Shown: positions 9,834-19,740 of the stretch, piece after piece
Layout: every line of letters starts with the position of its first letter
How positions within the stretch are numbered: the stretch's first letter is position 1
NCBI GenBank assembly: GCA_030710605.1
Contig: CP092879.1
Span: forward strand, 45,632,626 to 45,696,625
Direction: 5' to 3'
Length of the DNA: 64,000 bases
Source of the DNA: Cordylochernes scorpioides
Taxonomy: Eukaryota; Arthropoda; Arachnida; Pseudoscorpiones; Chernetidae
Translations under genes and position numbers: made by a program
Notes under the pieces: model-generated
What the model was told of the DNA's origin: nothing
Seen by the model: only the letters and a program-made list of their open reading frames with translations
Databases searched by the model: none

Positions 9834-10146
9834 TTTTATTTTCTTATCCCTAGTACAAGTGGTACAGGCCATGATAATCATGGGGGTAAGAAGTAGGCGA
9901 CTGTTTTTACTATAAGTGTATCACATGTCTACACATGTGAAAAGCAGTTCGACTTTGCACTTACAAATGAGCCAGAGCCCTGTTTAGTTACTTGCACTCG
10001 CTGGTGGGGTTGCACTTTTGCAAGAATCAGAGGCCATTGGAGCATTTTTTTTTTTTTTTATCAGAAAAAAGTGACCAATGCGGGAATTGAACCCGGGTCG
10101 TAGCAGTCGAAAACCAATGGTATAGACCATCTTTCCACCGACCCCC
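9834..10146 (-). mobile_element. tRNA-derived SINE, shared by both arms
   Basis: The TSD GTTGCTACAAT is at 9823-9833 and 10147-10157. The arm-B copy at 33007-33330 has the same target, ATTGTAGCAAC, at 32996-33006 and 33331-33341. Being in both arms, it inserted before they separated. The head keeps GGGTCGGTGGAAAGATGG-like sequence and the B box GGGTTCAATTCC. Confidence 0.9.
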
Positions 10147-10556
10147 GTTGCTACAATAATTTGAGCCACACACATGTACTGAGAAATGTGAAGTCCCTGT
10201 ACCTCAGCATGGGGGATGTAACTACTTAAAATAGCCAACCATGGTACGCTGACTCCTTTTGTAACACTGCGGCGTGGTAACTTCCGCTTAGAGAATTACA
10301 CGCAAGTCAATCGGCTAGTGAATAGCTTTGTACCAAGCTCTATAAAATTATCACTATACACTGTAAACTTTCCCTTTAACATTTCATTTAACACAATCTC
10401 GCTCAGCAACTACCTTTGTACGAATAAATAAGAAATGGTTTGATCTATTCCAATTCTTCAGTTAAAGATTCTTCTTGTGGAGAAGTAAATAAAGATAGAG
10501 ATTTAGGTTTTATCAATAAGCCAATATTTTATTATATCAAACGTATATGAAGTATA

Positions 10557-11878
10557 CGAGGTGTGTTCAAAAAGTATCGCGACTTTTGAATTTTTGCGGG
10601 TTACGTATATTCGAATTTCGATCTTTTTGTGGCTTTATGTTGGTACTCATGTCTCTCACTTATGCCGACAAGCTCGGCCATTTTGAATGTTCACTTAATT
10701 GTTGACAGCTGCTTTGCTTGCAGGTGTTTTGGTTCGTCTTCGATTTTTACCTATTAAAAAAAATGGATCAAAGAACCTGTATCAAATTTTGTGTGAAAAA
10801 CGAAATTAAGTGCGCGGATGCATTCCGAATGTTGACTGTGGCATACGGAGAAGCTACCTTGGACCGAAGCAACGTTTATCGGTGGTACAAAATGTTCTCA
10901 GAAGGCCGAGAAGATGTGAACGACGAAGAGCGTGCCGGACGCCCGAGCACTTCAACAACAGACGAAAAAATTAATGAAGTGGAGAAAATGATATTGGCCA
11001 ATCGTCGAATCACCGTTAGAGAAGTTGCTGAGGACCTAAACATATCGATTGGCTCGTGCCATTCTATTTTTATCAATGATTTGGGCATGAGACGGGTCGC
11101 CGCGAAATTCGTACCAAAATTGCTCAATTGCGACCAAAAACAGCATCATCGCATGAACATTGCTAATGAGATGTTGGACTCTGTCCGCGACGACCCAAAT
11201 TTGCTCCAGAGGGTCATAACTGGTGACGAAGCGTGGGTTTATGGTTATGACGTGGAAACCAAAGCTCAATCATCTCAATGGAAGCTGCCGCACGAACCAA
11301 TACCGAAAAAAGCGCGCCAAGTTCGGTCGAATGTGAAAGTTTTGCTGACAGTTTTCTTCGATTGCAGGGGCGTGGTGCATCAGTTCTTGCCACAGGGTAG
11401 AACGGTCAATGAGGAATAATACCTGCAAGTTATGCGTAATTTGCGCGAAGCAATCCGCAAGAAACGCCCGGATTTGTGGAAGAACAAAAATTGGCTTTTG
11501 CACCACGATAACCCCCCTGCTCACACATCGTTGCTTGTGCGCGACTTTTTGGCCAAAAACAACACACCAATGATGCCGCAGCCACCGTATTCCCCAGATC
11601 TGGCCCCCTGTGACTTTTTCTTGTTCCCTAAACTGAAGAGGCCCATGAAAGGACGACGTTACGCTACGCTTGACGAGATAAAGACGGCATCGAAGGAGGA
11701 GCTGAAAAAGATTTTTAAAAAATGATTTTTTGAAGTGCTTCGAAGATTGGAAAAACCGTTGGCACAAGTGTATAATATCTCATGGGGATTACTTTGAAGG
11801 GGACAAAATAGGTATTCATGAATAAATAAATAATTTTGAAAAAACACAAAAGTCGCGATACTTTTTGAACACACCTCG
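10557..11878 (+). mobile_element. Mariner element, 1.3 kb, full length
   Basis: The terminal inverted repeats are CGAGGTGTGTTCAAAAAGTA and its reverse complement, flanked by TA at 10555-10556 and 11879-11880. It encodes one transposase frame with two lesions. The corresponding site in arm B falls at the N gap, so its presence there is unknown. Confidence 0.95.
10763..11825 (+). pseudogene. Mariner transposase (D,D34D), one stop and one frameshift
   Basis: This is a cut-and-paste DNA transposase, about 350 residues when whole. The start at 10763 begins MDQRTCIKFC; the upstream codons in frame lie in the untranslated region. The N-terminus has the paired HTH region (DRSNVYRWYKMFSEGRED, ITVREVAEDLNIS) and the WVPHEL-like KFVPKLL at about 116-122. 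The catalytic triad is D155 (VITGDEAWVYGYD), D249 (LLHHDNPPAHTS) and D284 (YSPDLAPCDFFLFPK), with 34 residues between the last two. Codon 219 is TAA (11417-11419) where a Tyr is usual. A one-base shift in the A run near 11715-11722 throws out the last about 35 codons, which are still readable in the next frame (KCFEDWKNRWHKC). It was recently active but is now dead. Confidence 0.95.
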
Positions 11879-12010
11879 TATAAAATAGAATTTCGAGGCT
11901 AGATCTTTCTCAGACATTTGGGTATATGTTACAACTATAGTATATCTAGGAAACAGATTTCCTATAGGCAAGGTTGTAGAGAGACGCTTCCACTCTGTAT
12001 TCTCAATCTG

Positions 12011-12233
12011 AAGATATCCACTCATGGACAAAACTTAAGAAAGTTGTAACTTTTAGCATGTATATCAGGATTCAGACAATAACTCTGAAAGATATTTGAT
12101 ACCCAGTGGCCTTTATTAAATACACACGAGATAACCAAGTGTGAACAAATTTGCCTCTGTTTCTTTCCAAAAAAAAAGACTTCCAGCGACATCAAAGATT
12201 TTCCAATTCCTTAAGTTTTGTCCATGAGTATAC
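12011..12233. mobile_element. MITE, CACTCATGGACAAAACTTAA family
   Basis: A complete copy with ends CACTCATGGACAAAACTTAA and TTAAGTTTTGTCCATGAGTA. It is non-coding. Confidence 0.8.
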
Positions 12234-12254
12234 TTGCAAATACCCGGTAAAATC

Positions 12255-12410
12255 CAAAAATACGAATTGTATTTGGTTTTTCTTTATTAAATATTATGTA
12301 AGCTTTCACTCTCTAGCTTTGGAAGAAACCTGAGGAAGAGTTGGCCCTCGAAAGCTCGTCGAATATTTAATAAAGAACAAACAATTACAATTCGTCTATT
12401 TAGTGTTAAT
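12255..12410 (+). other. Hairpin region with hammerhead-like motif
   Basis: The arms ACGAATTGTATTTGG...TTCTTTATTAAATATT and AATATTTAATAAAGAA...ACAATTCGT face each other. Between them, 12329-12358 reads CCTGAGGAAGAGTTGGCCCT then CGAAAGCTCG. That is CUGAGGA, a GAG/CUC stem, then GAAA, the order of a hammerhead core. No test of folding or cleavage was possible. Confidence 0.45.
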
Positions 12411-12449
12411 AGGCAAGGTTGTGATATCGCCATACGTCTAAGGAAGAGT

Positions 12450-12905
12450 CTCTATTACTTTAAGTGTAACACATGAGTTCACATGTAGTAGTTTATGTTT
12501 ACACTTACCAGAGTGGTTTAGCCATTGCACTTACTGTTGGAGTAATGATTATGTAAGAATCAGGGGCCAGTGAAGATACCTAGCTTTGTAACTGGGCTTG
12601 TAACTTATTTTACTTTAAGTATAACATATAAGTACACTTGTAGCAGTTTTATAGTTGCACTTACAATGTACCAGAGCGGTTTAGCCATTGCACTTACTGG
12701 TGGAGTAGTGCTTATGTAAGAATCAGGGGCCAGTGAAGATACCTAGCTTTAAAGCTGGGCTTGTAACTACTTTTACTTTAAGTATAACATATAAGTACAC
12801 ATGTAGCTGTTTTATAGTTGCACTTACAATGTACCAGAGTGTTTTAGCCATTGCACTTACTGTTGGAGTAGTGATTATGTAAGAATCAGGGGCAAGTGAA
12901 GAGAC
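12450..12905 (-). repeat. Three tandem copies of a diverged SINE body
   Basis: The anchor TTTAAGT(G/A)TAACA recurs at about 12461, 12616 and 12779, giving periods of 155 and 163 bp. Each unit has GTACACATGTAG, TTGCACTTAC...CCAGAG, GCCATTGCACTTACTG and ATGTAAGAATCAGGGGCCAG. These track the SINE body in minus orientation without the tRNA head. Confidence 0.7.
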
Positions 12906-13399
12906 CTAGTTGAAAACTTCAATATGTTTGCCAATAAAAGAAAGATTTTACTGTAAAGAGAACATCATTCAGATTCAATATCGGCCAATCTAAATGAATG
13001 CAGAGACTGTCCGTGTAGCTGAGTGGTTCCTTAAGAAATATTCTACTACAGTCTATTATTTATGTGATGTTGTGTGCGCGCAGAATTCTAACAATTATTG
13101 AAATTAGTAGAAATGGTAAAAAATACCGGGAAACGTAATTCAATGGGCGATTTCCTCGAAATTTCTCTGAGGTGATAGACAGAAATATCTTACTGGTTAT
13201 TTATTCTTGGTTTCATAGAACGCGTGTGGCTATAGGTAGAAATTTAGATACAACATCATTCGTGTACATATAATCAAAAATTATCTTAGAGAAAACCTTA
13301 TTGCAATGATAGAAATTTCTATAATTGCAGTAATGTCTGCAGATATATATGTGATAAGATCCGGTAGCCTCTTGTAGAATCTTGTCGACTAAAACTGTG
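12906..13399. other. Interval without recognised feature
   Basis: AT-rich sequence with no long frame, no inverted repeat and no match that I noticed elsewhere in the window. Confidence 0.4.
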
Positions 13400-13756
13400 A
13401 TGAGGTATCCAGTCGACTTAAACTATGGTGTAAGTCCCTGTAACTCTCGCTATACTCTGTTGACCGAGAGGAACAGTCAGGATGGGGAGTTTTCCAGGAC
13501 CTCTCTGCACCTTGGAAGACCTTTAAAAGTTCTCACAAAGTACAGGCAGTCGTGGTCGAGGCAGAGTGAAAAGCTTGGGCATGTCCATACACAAAAAAAA
13601 AACGAAGACACAATTGCACTAAGAAAGTTCCGTGAACAGATAAAAGTTGAGCTAGGAGCGAAAGATGAAGAGATAGAAGATTTCTTACTGGTCTACATGA
13701 TGGATGAGATGGACCTGGGGTACAACCGACAAGGGCTCGCGCTGATGCTGAACTAA
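13400..13756 (+). CDS. Hypothetical open frame, unrecognised
   Basis: It has 118 codons from the first ATG (13400), and the frame is open a little further upstream. The second half is charged and helix-prone: DTIALRKFREQIKVELGAKD, then EIEDFLLVYMMDEMDLGYN. Composition is less AT-biased than the flanks and the last 60 residues look protein-like. I recognise no domain and see no clear splice sites or promoter. It may be an exon, a transposon fragment or chance. Confidence 0.25.
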   Translation: MRYPVDLNYGVSPCNSRYTLLTERNSQDGEFSRTSLHLGRPLKVLTKYRQSWSRQSEKLGHVHTQKKNEDTIALRKFREQIKVELGAKDEEIEDFLLVYMMDEMDLGYNRQGLALMLN

Positions 13757-14010
13757 CTGTATTTTTAGCTAGGACGGGGGCTTTATATACCTTTTCTGAG
13801 AAAGGGGGTTTTGCATTTCACCAGATGTGAAGAGTGTGGATCGTCTGGTGACATTCTAAACTGGCGCCGTCCTGACAGCTTCCAATCTATCTTTAGATGT
13901 TGTTTGTGACTTCCATCTATCTCGAATTTAGACGTTTTTGACCTTTTGCGTTAGCTCAACTCTTAATCTATTAAAAAGTTTTATTTATTTATCCTCAGTT
14001 TGTACAAATT
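13757..14010. other. Interval without recognised feature
   Basis: Nothing supportable was seen before the SINE target site at 14011-14022. Confidence 0.4.
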
Positions 14011-14022
14011 ACATTATATATG

Positions 14023-14339
14023 GAGGGTCGGTGGAAGGCTGGTTAAACCGTTTGGTTTTCGACCACTAGGACCCGGGTTCGATTCCCGCATTGGACACTT
14101 TTTCTGTTTAAAAAAAAAATGCTCCAATGGCCCCCGATTCTTGCAAAAGTCCAACCCCACCAGCGAGTGCAAGTAACCAAACGGGGCTCTGGCATTTGTA
14201 AGTGCAAAGTCGAACTGCTTTTCACATGTGTAGACATGTGGTGCGCTTACAGTAAAAAAAAAAGCAGTCGCTAACTACCCACCATGATTATCATGGCCTG
14301 TACCACGTGTACTAGGGATAAGCAAAAAAAAAAAAAAAA
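14023..14339 (+). mobile_element. tRNA-derived SINE
   Basis: The TSD ACATTATATATG is at 14011-14022 and 14340-14351. The head is GAGGGTCGGTGGAAGGCTGG, the B box GGGTTCGATTCC, and the body ends CTAGGGATAAGC plus poly(A). Confidence 0.9.
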
Positions 14340-14465
14340 ACATTATATATGATGATGTAATGACACATGTCAATCATGCGTATAATCATTTACAGATGTG
14401 TTTCTATTATACAACATGAAAATCTTGTTATAAGTTATATACAAATGGGGTTGTTGGTTAAATTA

Positions 14466-14496
14466 CCATATATATATATATATATATATATATATG
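14466..14496. repeat. (TA)n microsatellite
   Basis: A pure TA run of about 30 bp, between the SINE and the next MITE. Confidence 0.8.
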
Positions 14497-14518
14497 GTAT
14501 ATAACACACTGATATAAA

Positions 14519-14735
14519 ACACTCATTGACAAAACTTAAGGAAGTTGTACCTTTTAGCATGTATATCGGTATTCATACAATAACTCTGAAAGATATTTGA
14601 TACACAATGACCTTTTTTGAAGACACACAAGAAAACCAAGTGTGAACAAAATTGCCTCTGTCTCCTTCAAAAAAACAGACGACAGGCGACAAAATTAAAA
14701 TATGAAACTTTCTTAAGTTTCGTCCATCAGTGATA
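14519..14735. mobile_element. MITE, CACTCATGGACAAAACTTAA family
   Basis: The ends are CACTCATTGACAAAACTTAA and CTTAAGTTTCGTCCATCAGTG, and the body is the same as at 12011-12233. Confidence 0.8.
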
Positions 14736-14804
14736 TACATATCATATTAAACATAAATTTCAAAAATAATTAGAAAATACGTGCATACAGAATACATTTG
14801 GTAT

Positions 14805-15315
14805 TCACTTCTTGTAAGCAACACTTTGGTAAAAATGTTTGTAACAAAGGAATTTGACCAAAGCAGCCATTGTTGTAGGAACGCATGGAATCAACACTTT
14901 CGTAAAAATGTTTGAAACAAAGGGATTTGACCAAATAATCCATGGTTGTAGCAATGCATGGAAGCAACACTTTCGTAAAAATGTTTAAAACAAAGGGATT
15001 TGACCAAAGCAGCCATTGTTGTAGCAATGCATGGAAGCAACACTTTCGTAAAAATGTTTAAAACAAAAGGAATTTGACCAAAGAAGTCATTGTTGTAGCA
15101 ATTAAAAGAAGCAACAATTTCGTAAAAATGTTTGAAACAAAGGTATTTGACCAAAGCAGTTATTGTTGTAACAACACTTTCGTAAAAATGTTTGAAACAA
15201 AGCGATTTGATTAAAGCAGCCATTGTTGTAGCAATGCATGGAAGCAACACTTTCGTGAAAATGTTTGCAACAAAGGGATTTGACGAAAGCAGCCATTGTT
15301 GTAGCAATGTCCAGT
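14805..15315. repeat. Tandem array, about 73-bp unit, eight copies
   Basis: The unit is CAACACTTTCGTAAAAATGT TTGAAACAAAGGGATTTGAC CAAAGCAGCCATTGTTGTAG CAATGCATGGAAG, with one or two shorter units near 15170. Long minus-strand open frames through here are a by-product of the repeat and not genes. Confidence 0.9.
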
Positions 15316-15544
15316 ACATCTACGTAGAAAAGGTTGAGTCGTAGTTAGGAAATCTTGGACGTGTGTTACAGTAACGCCCTAGATGCCAAAACAAACAGTC
15401 GCGGGGGAGCAGGAAATACCCCGAGCCTATTATATAAGCACGCGGTCGAAAATAGGCAGCGCGTGAATAGCACGCGGAAATGGATGGGACAGCCTTCCCA
15501 ATGGGTTAACCAACACGCCACTTGGGCCTACTGGAGATTCGAGA
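15316..15544. other. GC-richer unique stretch
   Basis: The sequence is less AT-rich than its flanks (AACAGTCGCGGGGGAGCAGG, AAGCACGCGGTCGAAAATAG). It holds a 64-codon plus frame of unknown meaning. No match was noticed elsewhere in the window. Confidence 0.35.
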
Positions 15545-15875
15545 TTTAAAAATATTTTATTGACATCATACACAATTCAATGGTGGTATTATATAATAAT
15601 CATAAAAAGAGGGATAAAATGAAAGAGTACACTATATACAGTTATGTAAAGTCCAGGAGACAACGACAAAGAGTTCTCCTCCAGACAGTAAGTCACATTC
15701 TCCCTTCATCTCAAGACTCAGAAAGAACCTGTGAATTGATGACTTGGCAGACGCGGGGTCGTCATCGAGCCCTTGGCCGAAGAGCCAGTAGTCCTGCAGG
15801 TCGGGTGGTTGCTGTATAATGTTAAAGGTCTCCCGTATAGGGGCCTGATGGAGCTGCAGGACCACTGCCTACTGG
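15545..15875 (-). pseudogene. 5'-truncated LINE 3' end (HRYWSC family)
   Basis: The minus strand reads APIRETFNIIQQPPDLQDYW LFGQGLDDDPAS, then a frameshifted HRFFLSLEM block and the 3' UTR ending GATGTCAATAAAATATTTTT. It matches the C-terminus and UTR of the element at 17480-18467. Only about 80 codons remain. Confidence 0.8.
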
Positions 15876-16022
15876 AGAGAAACAAACCAAGAGATAACTA
15901 AGTGTCCTGATTGATGAAGAACTGTTCATTTTCCATTTCTGTATGTTTCTATTGATGACTATCTTGAATATAGAGGTTGCCTGGCTGGCATTCATATTTC
16001 TCGAAATTAAGAGACACTTCGG

Positions 16023-16313
16023 GGATCAGTGAAAGAATGGTCTAAACCGTTGGTTTTTGACCGCTACGACCCGGGTTTGATTCCCGCATTGGGCACTTTT
16101 TTTCTGATATAAAAACAAAAATGCTCCAATGACCCCCGATTCTTGCAAAAGACCAACTCCACCAGCGAGTGCAAGTAACCAAATGGGGCTCTGGTACATT
16201 TGTAAGTGCAAAGTCGAGCTACCTTTCAAAAGCAGTCGCCAACTTCTATCCACCATGATTACCATGGTCTGTACCATGTGTACTAGGAATAAGCAAAAAG
16301 AAAAAAATAGAAA
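16023..16313 (+). mobile_element. tRNA-derived SINE with internal deletion
   Basis: The TSD is GAGACACTTCGG (16011-16022) and GAGATACTTCGG (16314-16325), one mismatch. The head is GGATCAGTGAAAGAATGGTC and the B box GGGTTTGATTCC. The segment with ACATGTGTAGACATGTGG is missing near 16226. Confidence 0.85.
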
Positions 16314-16372
16314 GAGATACTTCGGCCAGAAATTATATACAGTATTTTCTTTTTGACATTTTTTTGGTTCAA

Positions 16373-16655
16373 TTCTGATTCTACAGACACATGGTACCCA
16401 AGTTTACTGTCGCTATTTTGCTTGAAACTTCTAGAATTCCATCTTGGATAACTGATCAAATCTAAAAAAGGTTTTTATTTTCTTGACGTTTCGACAAAAA
16501 ATCTTTGTTCCTGACGAAATCAAAAGATTTTTGTCCATATGTCTAGAAAATAAAAACATTTTCTAGATTTGATCAGTTATCCAAAATGGAATTCTAAAAC
16601 TTCGAGCAAAATAGTAACAGTAAACTTGGGTACCATGTGTCTATATAATCAGAAT
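16373..16655. mobile_element. Foldback element, about 120-bp arms
   Basis: The left arm runs from TCTACAGACACATGGTACCC through CTAGAATTCCATCTTGGATA ACTGATC. The right arm repeats it inverted, ending GGGTACCATGTGTCTATATA. The short centre has GACGTTTCGAC and CCTGACGAAATC, so CUGACGA and the inverse of GAAAC both occur. Confidence 0.8.
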
Positions 16656-16959
16656 TATATCCATAAAATGTCAAAGAGAAAAAAACGATTAAAATTCTCA
16701 ATATTTAGAGCTATCGTATAGTGAAAATTTGGCGATATCTGACCGGCCGACTGCAATGGAACCTGACGGTAATGATAAGTAACCAGACTTAAGTTTTTCT
16801 GGTCCATTGGCTTCATCTTACATCAATAATTGACTGCTTTCAACTTGTATAGACATGTGGTGCACTTGCTGTAAAAGCAGTCGTCAACACTACTCACCAT
16901 GATTATCATAGCCTGTACCACGTGTAAGGATAATACAATATATAGTTTTTCCTAATGTC
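16656..16959. other. Interval without recognised feature
   Basis: The SINE-tail-like words GACATGTGGTGCACTT and ATGATTATCATAGCCTGTAC at 16850-16925 show the rest of a SINE 3' half. Nothing else is seen. Confidence 0.4.
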
Positions 16960-17165
16960 TTCCATAGTTTCATTAAATACAATTCTTCTTAGATCGCGAA
17001 ATACGTGTTTTTCGCTGGAGACCCGCTGAGGATTCTTTACCAAACTCTGCAGCGGTGACAGAGGCGCCATATTAGTAGTACATAGTTGCATATATCTAAG
17101 TATTATTTTAAAATAATAGCGCAGACTGTGCACTTTTTCATGTATAGACAAGATGTCAATAAAAT
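16960..17165. repeat. Dispersed repeat, same as 6690-6870
   Basis: It shares CGCGAAATACGTG, CGCTGGAGACC, CTCTGCAGCGGTGACAGAGG and a final ATGTCAATAAAATCATGTTA. The family is unknown; it is probably a retroposon tail. Confidence 0.5.
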
Positions 17166-17479
17166 CATGTTAATTGTCAATTTTTAAATTCCAGATGCAG
17201 TTGACGTACGATGGGTAAAGAAGGAGCTCGCTGTATGTCAAATTCCATTGTAAATCCACAAATTACTCCAATATAAAGGTGGTAAATAAATCCATTAGAT
17301 TAAGGTGAAAATTTCAAGCCTCCAGGGATAGGTTTCTTCACAAAAAAATTCACAAATCTCTCTCTCTCTCTTATAATCTTATTTATTCGTATTTATTCAA
17401 TTTTGTAATTAACCTTATATAATCTTATATGGACATTGTAATAAATCAGTTTCAATCTCAATCTCTCTCTCTCTCTCTA

Positions 17480-18467
17480 GTACTCATGAAGATATGGGAA
17501 GCAGTTTCAGACTTCCTAGCACTGGACCACCGGATAGTTCCAACACAACAGCTGAGGGACCTCGCCATAATCGGAGGATGCAGGTTCCTCCGGCCACCTG
17601 ACCTCCTAGCCGCTGCACGGTAGATAGGAGCACGTATCGGGGACTTCGATGGCCCTGTGTCACCGCTCACTCGTCCGACCCGTTGCGCTCTTGCAGACGC
17701 CACAGCGTTGGCCAACTTCTGCAATAGGCTTATTGAAGAAAACCTCCTAGGGTCCCACCGGGCGGACAACCTAGGCGAAGCTGTGGTGCTGCGCGGGACG
17801 GTGACTCCGCTCATGCGCCTAACTACCCGCACCATCCGCCGTACACTTGAGCGACCACGCCTGGCAACCCTACCCATCGCCCAGCTTCTGTACCGTTGGC
17901 AAGACTTTGTCAATATTCCTCTCACCGTCGGCTGGCCATCGCTTCGACGTTGCGCCTTTTCAGGGCACAATGCCGACATTGCAGTACAGCTGGCCCTGCA
18001 CGCTCTTCCCCATCCTGCACATCCGGCCTCTGCTCGAGAGACCTGCATCGCCTGTGGCTCTAGCGACCTGACGTTGGCCCACCGCTATTGGTCCTGCAGC
18101 TCTATCAGGCCCCTTATACGGGAGGCCTTCAACATCATACAGCAACCACCCGACCTGCAGGGCTGGCTCTTCGGTCAAGGGCTGGATGACGACGCCCTCG
18201 CCATCCTCGCGTCTACCAAGTCATCCATACACAGGTTCTTTCTGAGCCTTGAGATGAGGGGAGAACGTGAAAACCTCCTTACTGTCTGGAGGAGAACTCT
18301 CCGTCGTTGGGGGAATCTCCTCGACTGTACATAATTGTATATATTTTACTCTTTTATTTTATGCCTCTTTTATTTTATCCCTCTTTTTATAATTAATATA
18401 TACTACTACCATTGACTTGTGTATGAGGTCAATAAAATATTTTTAAATCTCAATCTCTCTCTCTCTG
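17480..18467 (+). pseudogene. LINE ORF2 C-terminus, HRYWSC family, one stop
   Basis: The frame is 5'-truncated at a (CT)n run and reads plus from about 17487 (MKIWEAVSDFLALDHRIVPT). It has one TAG at 17621-17623 and then stays open to 18334. The C-terminus has CIACGSSDLTLAHRYWSC (CX2CX8HX4C) and then PPDLQGWLFGQGLDDDALA. A 3' UTR with Pol II-like AATAAA follows and the element ends in (CT)n. Only the region after the RT domain survives, so function is inferred from the CCHC-type tail typical of R1/I-like LINEs. Truncated relatives are at 4395-4725, 15545-15875, 18470-18680 and 22655-22750. Confidence 0.8.
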
Positions 18468-18690
18468 ACCCCCTTACTGTCTGGAGGAGGACTCTTTGTC
18501 ATTGGGGAGTCTCCTGGACTTTACATAACTGTATATAGTTTACTCTTTTATTTTATCTTTTTACTATGTTTTTTTTTTTATATCTCTCTTTTTATATATA
18601 TTTTATTTTATCTATGCTACCATTGACTTGTATGATGTCAATAAAATATTTTTAAATTTCAAAAATCTCTCTTCTCTCTAGATTTCGGGC
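18468..18690 (+). mobile_element. Second truncated copy of the same LINE, head to tail
   Basis: It starts CCCCTTACTGTCTGGAGGAG at the (CT)n end of the preceding copy and repeats its last about 190 bp, again ending ATGTCAATAAAATATTTTTA and a CT run. A still shorter 3' end is at about 17372-17480. Confidence 0.8.
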
Positions 18691-18706
18691 ATGGAAACCC
18701 TTCTAC

Positions 18707-18836
18707 AATACACATTCCACAATACACATTCTACAATACACATTCTACAATACACATTCTACAATACACATTCTACAATACACATTCTACACTACACATT
18801 CTACAATACACATTCTACAATACACATTCTACAATA
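18707..18836. repeat. 14-bp tandem repeat AATACACATTCTAC
   Basis: About nine units. It lies between a hairpin-forming pair, GGGCATGGAAACCC (18688-18701) and GGGTTTCCATGCCC (18866-18879). Confidence 0.9.
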
Positions 18837-18948
18837 CATTGTATCGTGTTTTTCTCCTGTTGAAGGGTTTCCATGCCCGAAAGCTATAGAGAGAGATTTG
18901 TGACTAAGTTAATATCCCTGGAGGCTTGAGATATTTTCATCTTAATAT

Positions 18949-19559
18949 TGATACAATGGATTATTTTATTGAATCCATTTATACCATCGTTAAATGCGGG
19001 GAGTGCTGTCAGTGGATCCATTCTCACGGCGGTGGCACAAGGAAAGCCACAGAGGATGGCGTTGACCCCAGCACAATGGAGAGGGCTGCACGCTTGGGTG
19101 GGCGGAGCCGGAAGTGACCTGCGACCACCAATCGATCTTCTCTGGAAGAAGAAAAGAAGAAAGTGTGGGGCACGAGTTAATTGGGACTGACTCTCTTCGC
19201 TGGACTCGGACTGGAGACCTTCCTGGACTGTGTCTGTACGCCATCTTGGAACTCTGGAGATGTTCAAGGAATCATCATAGTGGAAATGTCATATCGTTGC
19301 TGCAATCGTTTCCACTCAGAAATTTTTGTAAACCGATTAAACGCTTGGGGGATTAATCTATACTTCATGTGTCCTCTGTGGTTCTTTAAGATTTCTGCCT
19401 TGGATGCTTCTCTTGCAGTTCTTCTCTATTGATCCATTCAGTTCAGATGAGGACGGTCTCAAAGAGAGTGTCCCTGCCTAAGAGTGTCCATTAAGAGCAA
19501 TCGTACGTCCTCCTTAGTTTAAGTGTAGTAGAGAGGGAGCAGCTATGTGGGAAGAGATA
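18949..19559. other. GC-richer interval, possible decayed retroelement
   Basis: It holds several overlapping short frames and no clear domain. The segment 19000-19270 (GGGTGGGCGGAGCCGGAAGT, TCTGGAAGAAGAAAAGAAG) is much less AT-rich than its flanks. Because an RTE-like 3' end follows, it may be older parts of the same element. Confidence 0.35.
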
Positions 19560-19740
19560 TTTCTGACAGTGTTGGAAGGAAAACTCCGGGGGGAGAGATC
19601 GAGGGGAAGGAGACGATAGGGATACACAGACGATCTAAAACAATGGACTGGACGACACACCTACGAGGAGATGAAGATGATGGCGAAGGAAGTATGGAGA
19701 GACCATGTGGCCCACCCTCAGTAGAGGAAGGCATTGAAGG
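19560..19740 (+). pseudogene. RTE-like LINE C-terminal remnant
   Basis: In one frame the strand reads YTDDLKQWTGRHTYEEMKMM AKEVWRDH, then a stop. This resembles the RTE-type tail R-x-W-x-DDI-x-WTG...A-x-DR-x-W. A TAG interrupts the basic block just upstream (about 19616-19619). Only about 50 codons are recognisable. Confidence 0.5.

Larger units (their letters stand above)
1..10555. repeat. Arm A of a large inverted duplication
   Basis: The arm reads, reverse-complemented, along 32603-45770. Shared landmarks include the opening bases (matching 45740-45765), the ATGGTCACCATGG minisatellite, the foldback at 467-904, Penelope-like fragments, pogo-like MITEs and the SINE at 9834-10146. Over 6800-6881 I count one mismatch in 82 bases against arm B. 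The arms differ by insertions and by about 1.6 kb present only in B (about 39600-41230). The left end is cut by the window edge; the right end is the mariner insertion site. Whether this is a genomic duplication or two haplotypes joined head to head cannot be told from sequence alone. Confidence 0.9.
17301..18948. mobile_element. Foldback element opened by LINE insertions in its CT tract
   Basis: The left arm at 17301-17372 (ATTAAGGTGAAAATTTCAAG, CCTCCAGGGATA, CACAAATCTCTCTC) is inverted at 18886-18948 (GAGAGAGATTTGTGACTAAG, ATCCCTGGAGGCTTGAGATA). Everything between is LINE 3' ends joined at CT runs plus a 14-bp repeat array. Related arms with CCTCCAGGGA lie at 25625-25690 and 25760-25845. 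Confidence 0.65.

Noticed and set aside
13400-13756. Toxin or secreted venom peptide, given a possible chelicerate source
   Set aside because: There is no signal peptide and no cysteine pattern; left as hypothetical.
14805-15315. CRISPR array
   Set aside because: Direct repeats are contiguous without unique spacers, and the genome is animal. The same applies to 31270-31800 and 62880-63890.
14770-15319. Minus-strand frames repeating QIPLFQTFLRKC
   Set aside because: By-product of the 73-bp tandem array.
17458-18048. 196-codon minus-strand frame opposite the HRYWSC LINE
   Set aside because: It is antisense to a recognisable LINE frame in GC-rich sequence, with Arg-rich content typical of a shadow.
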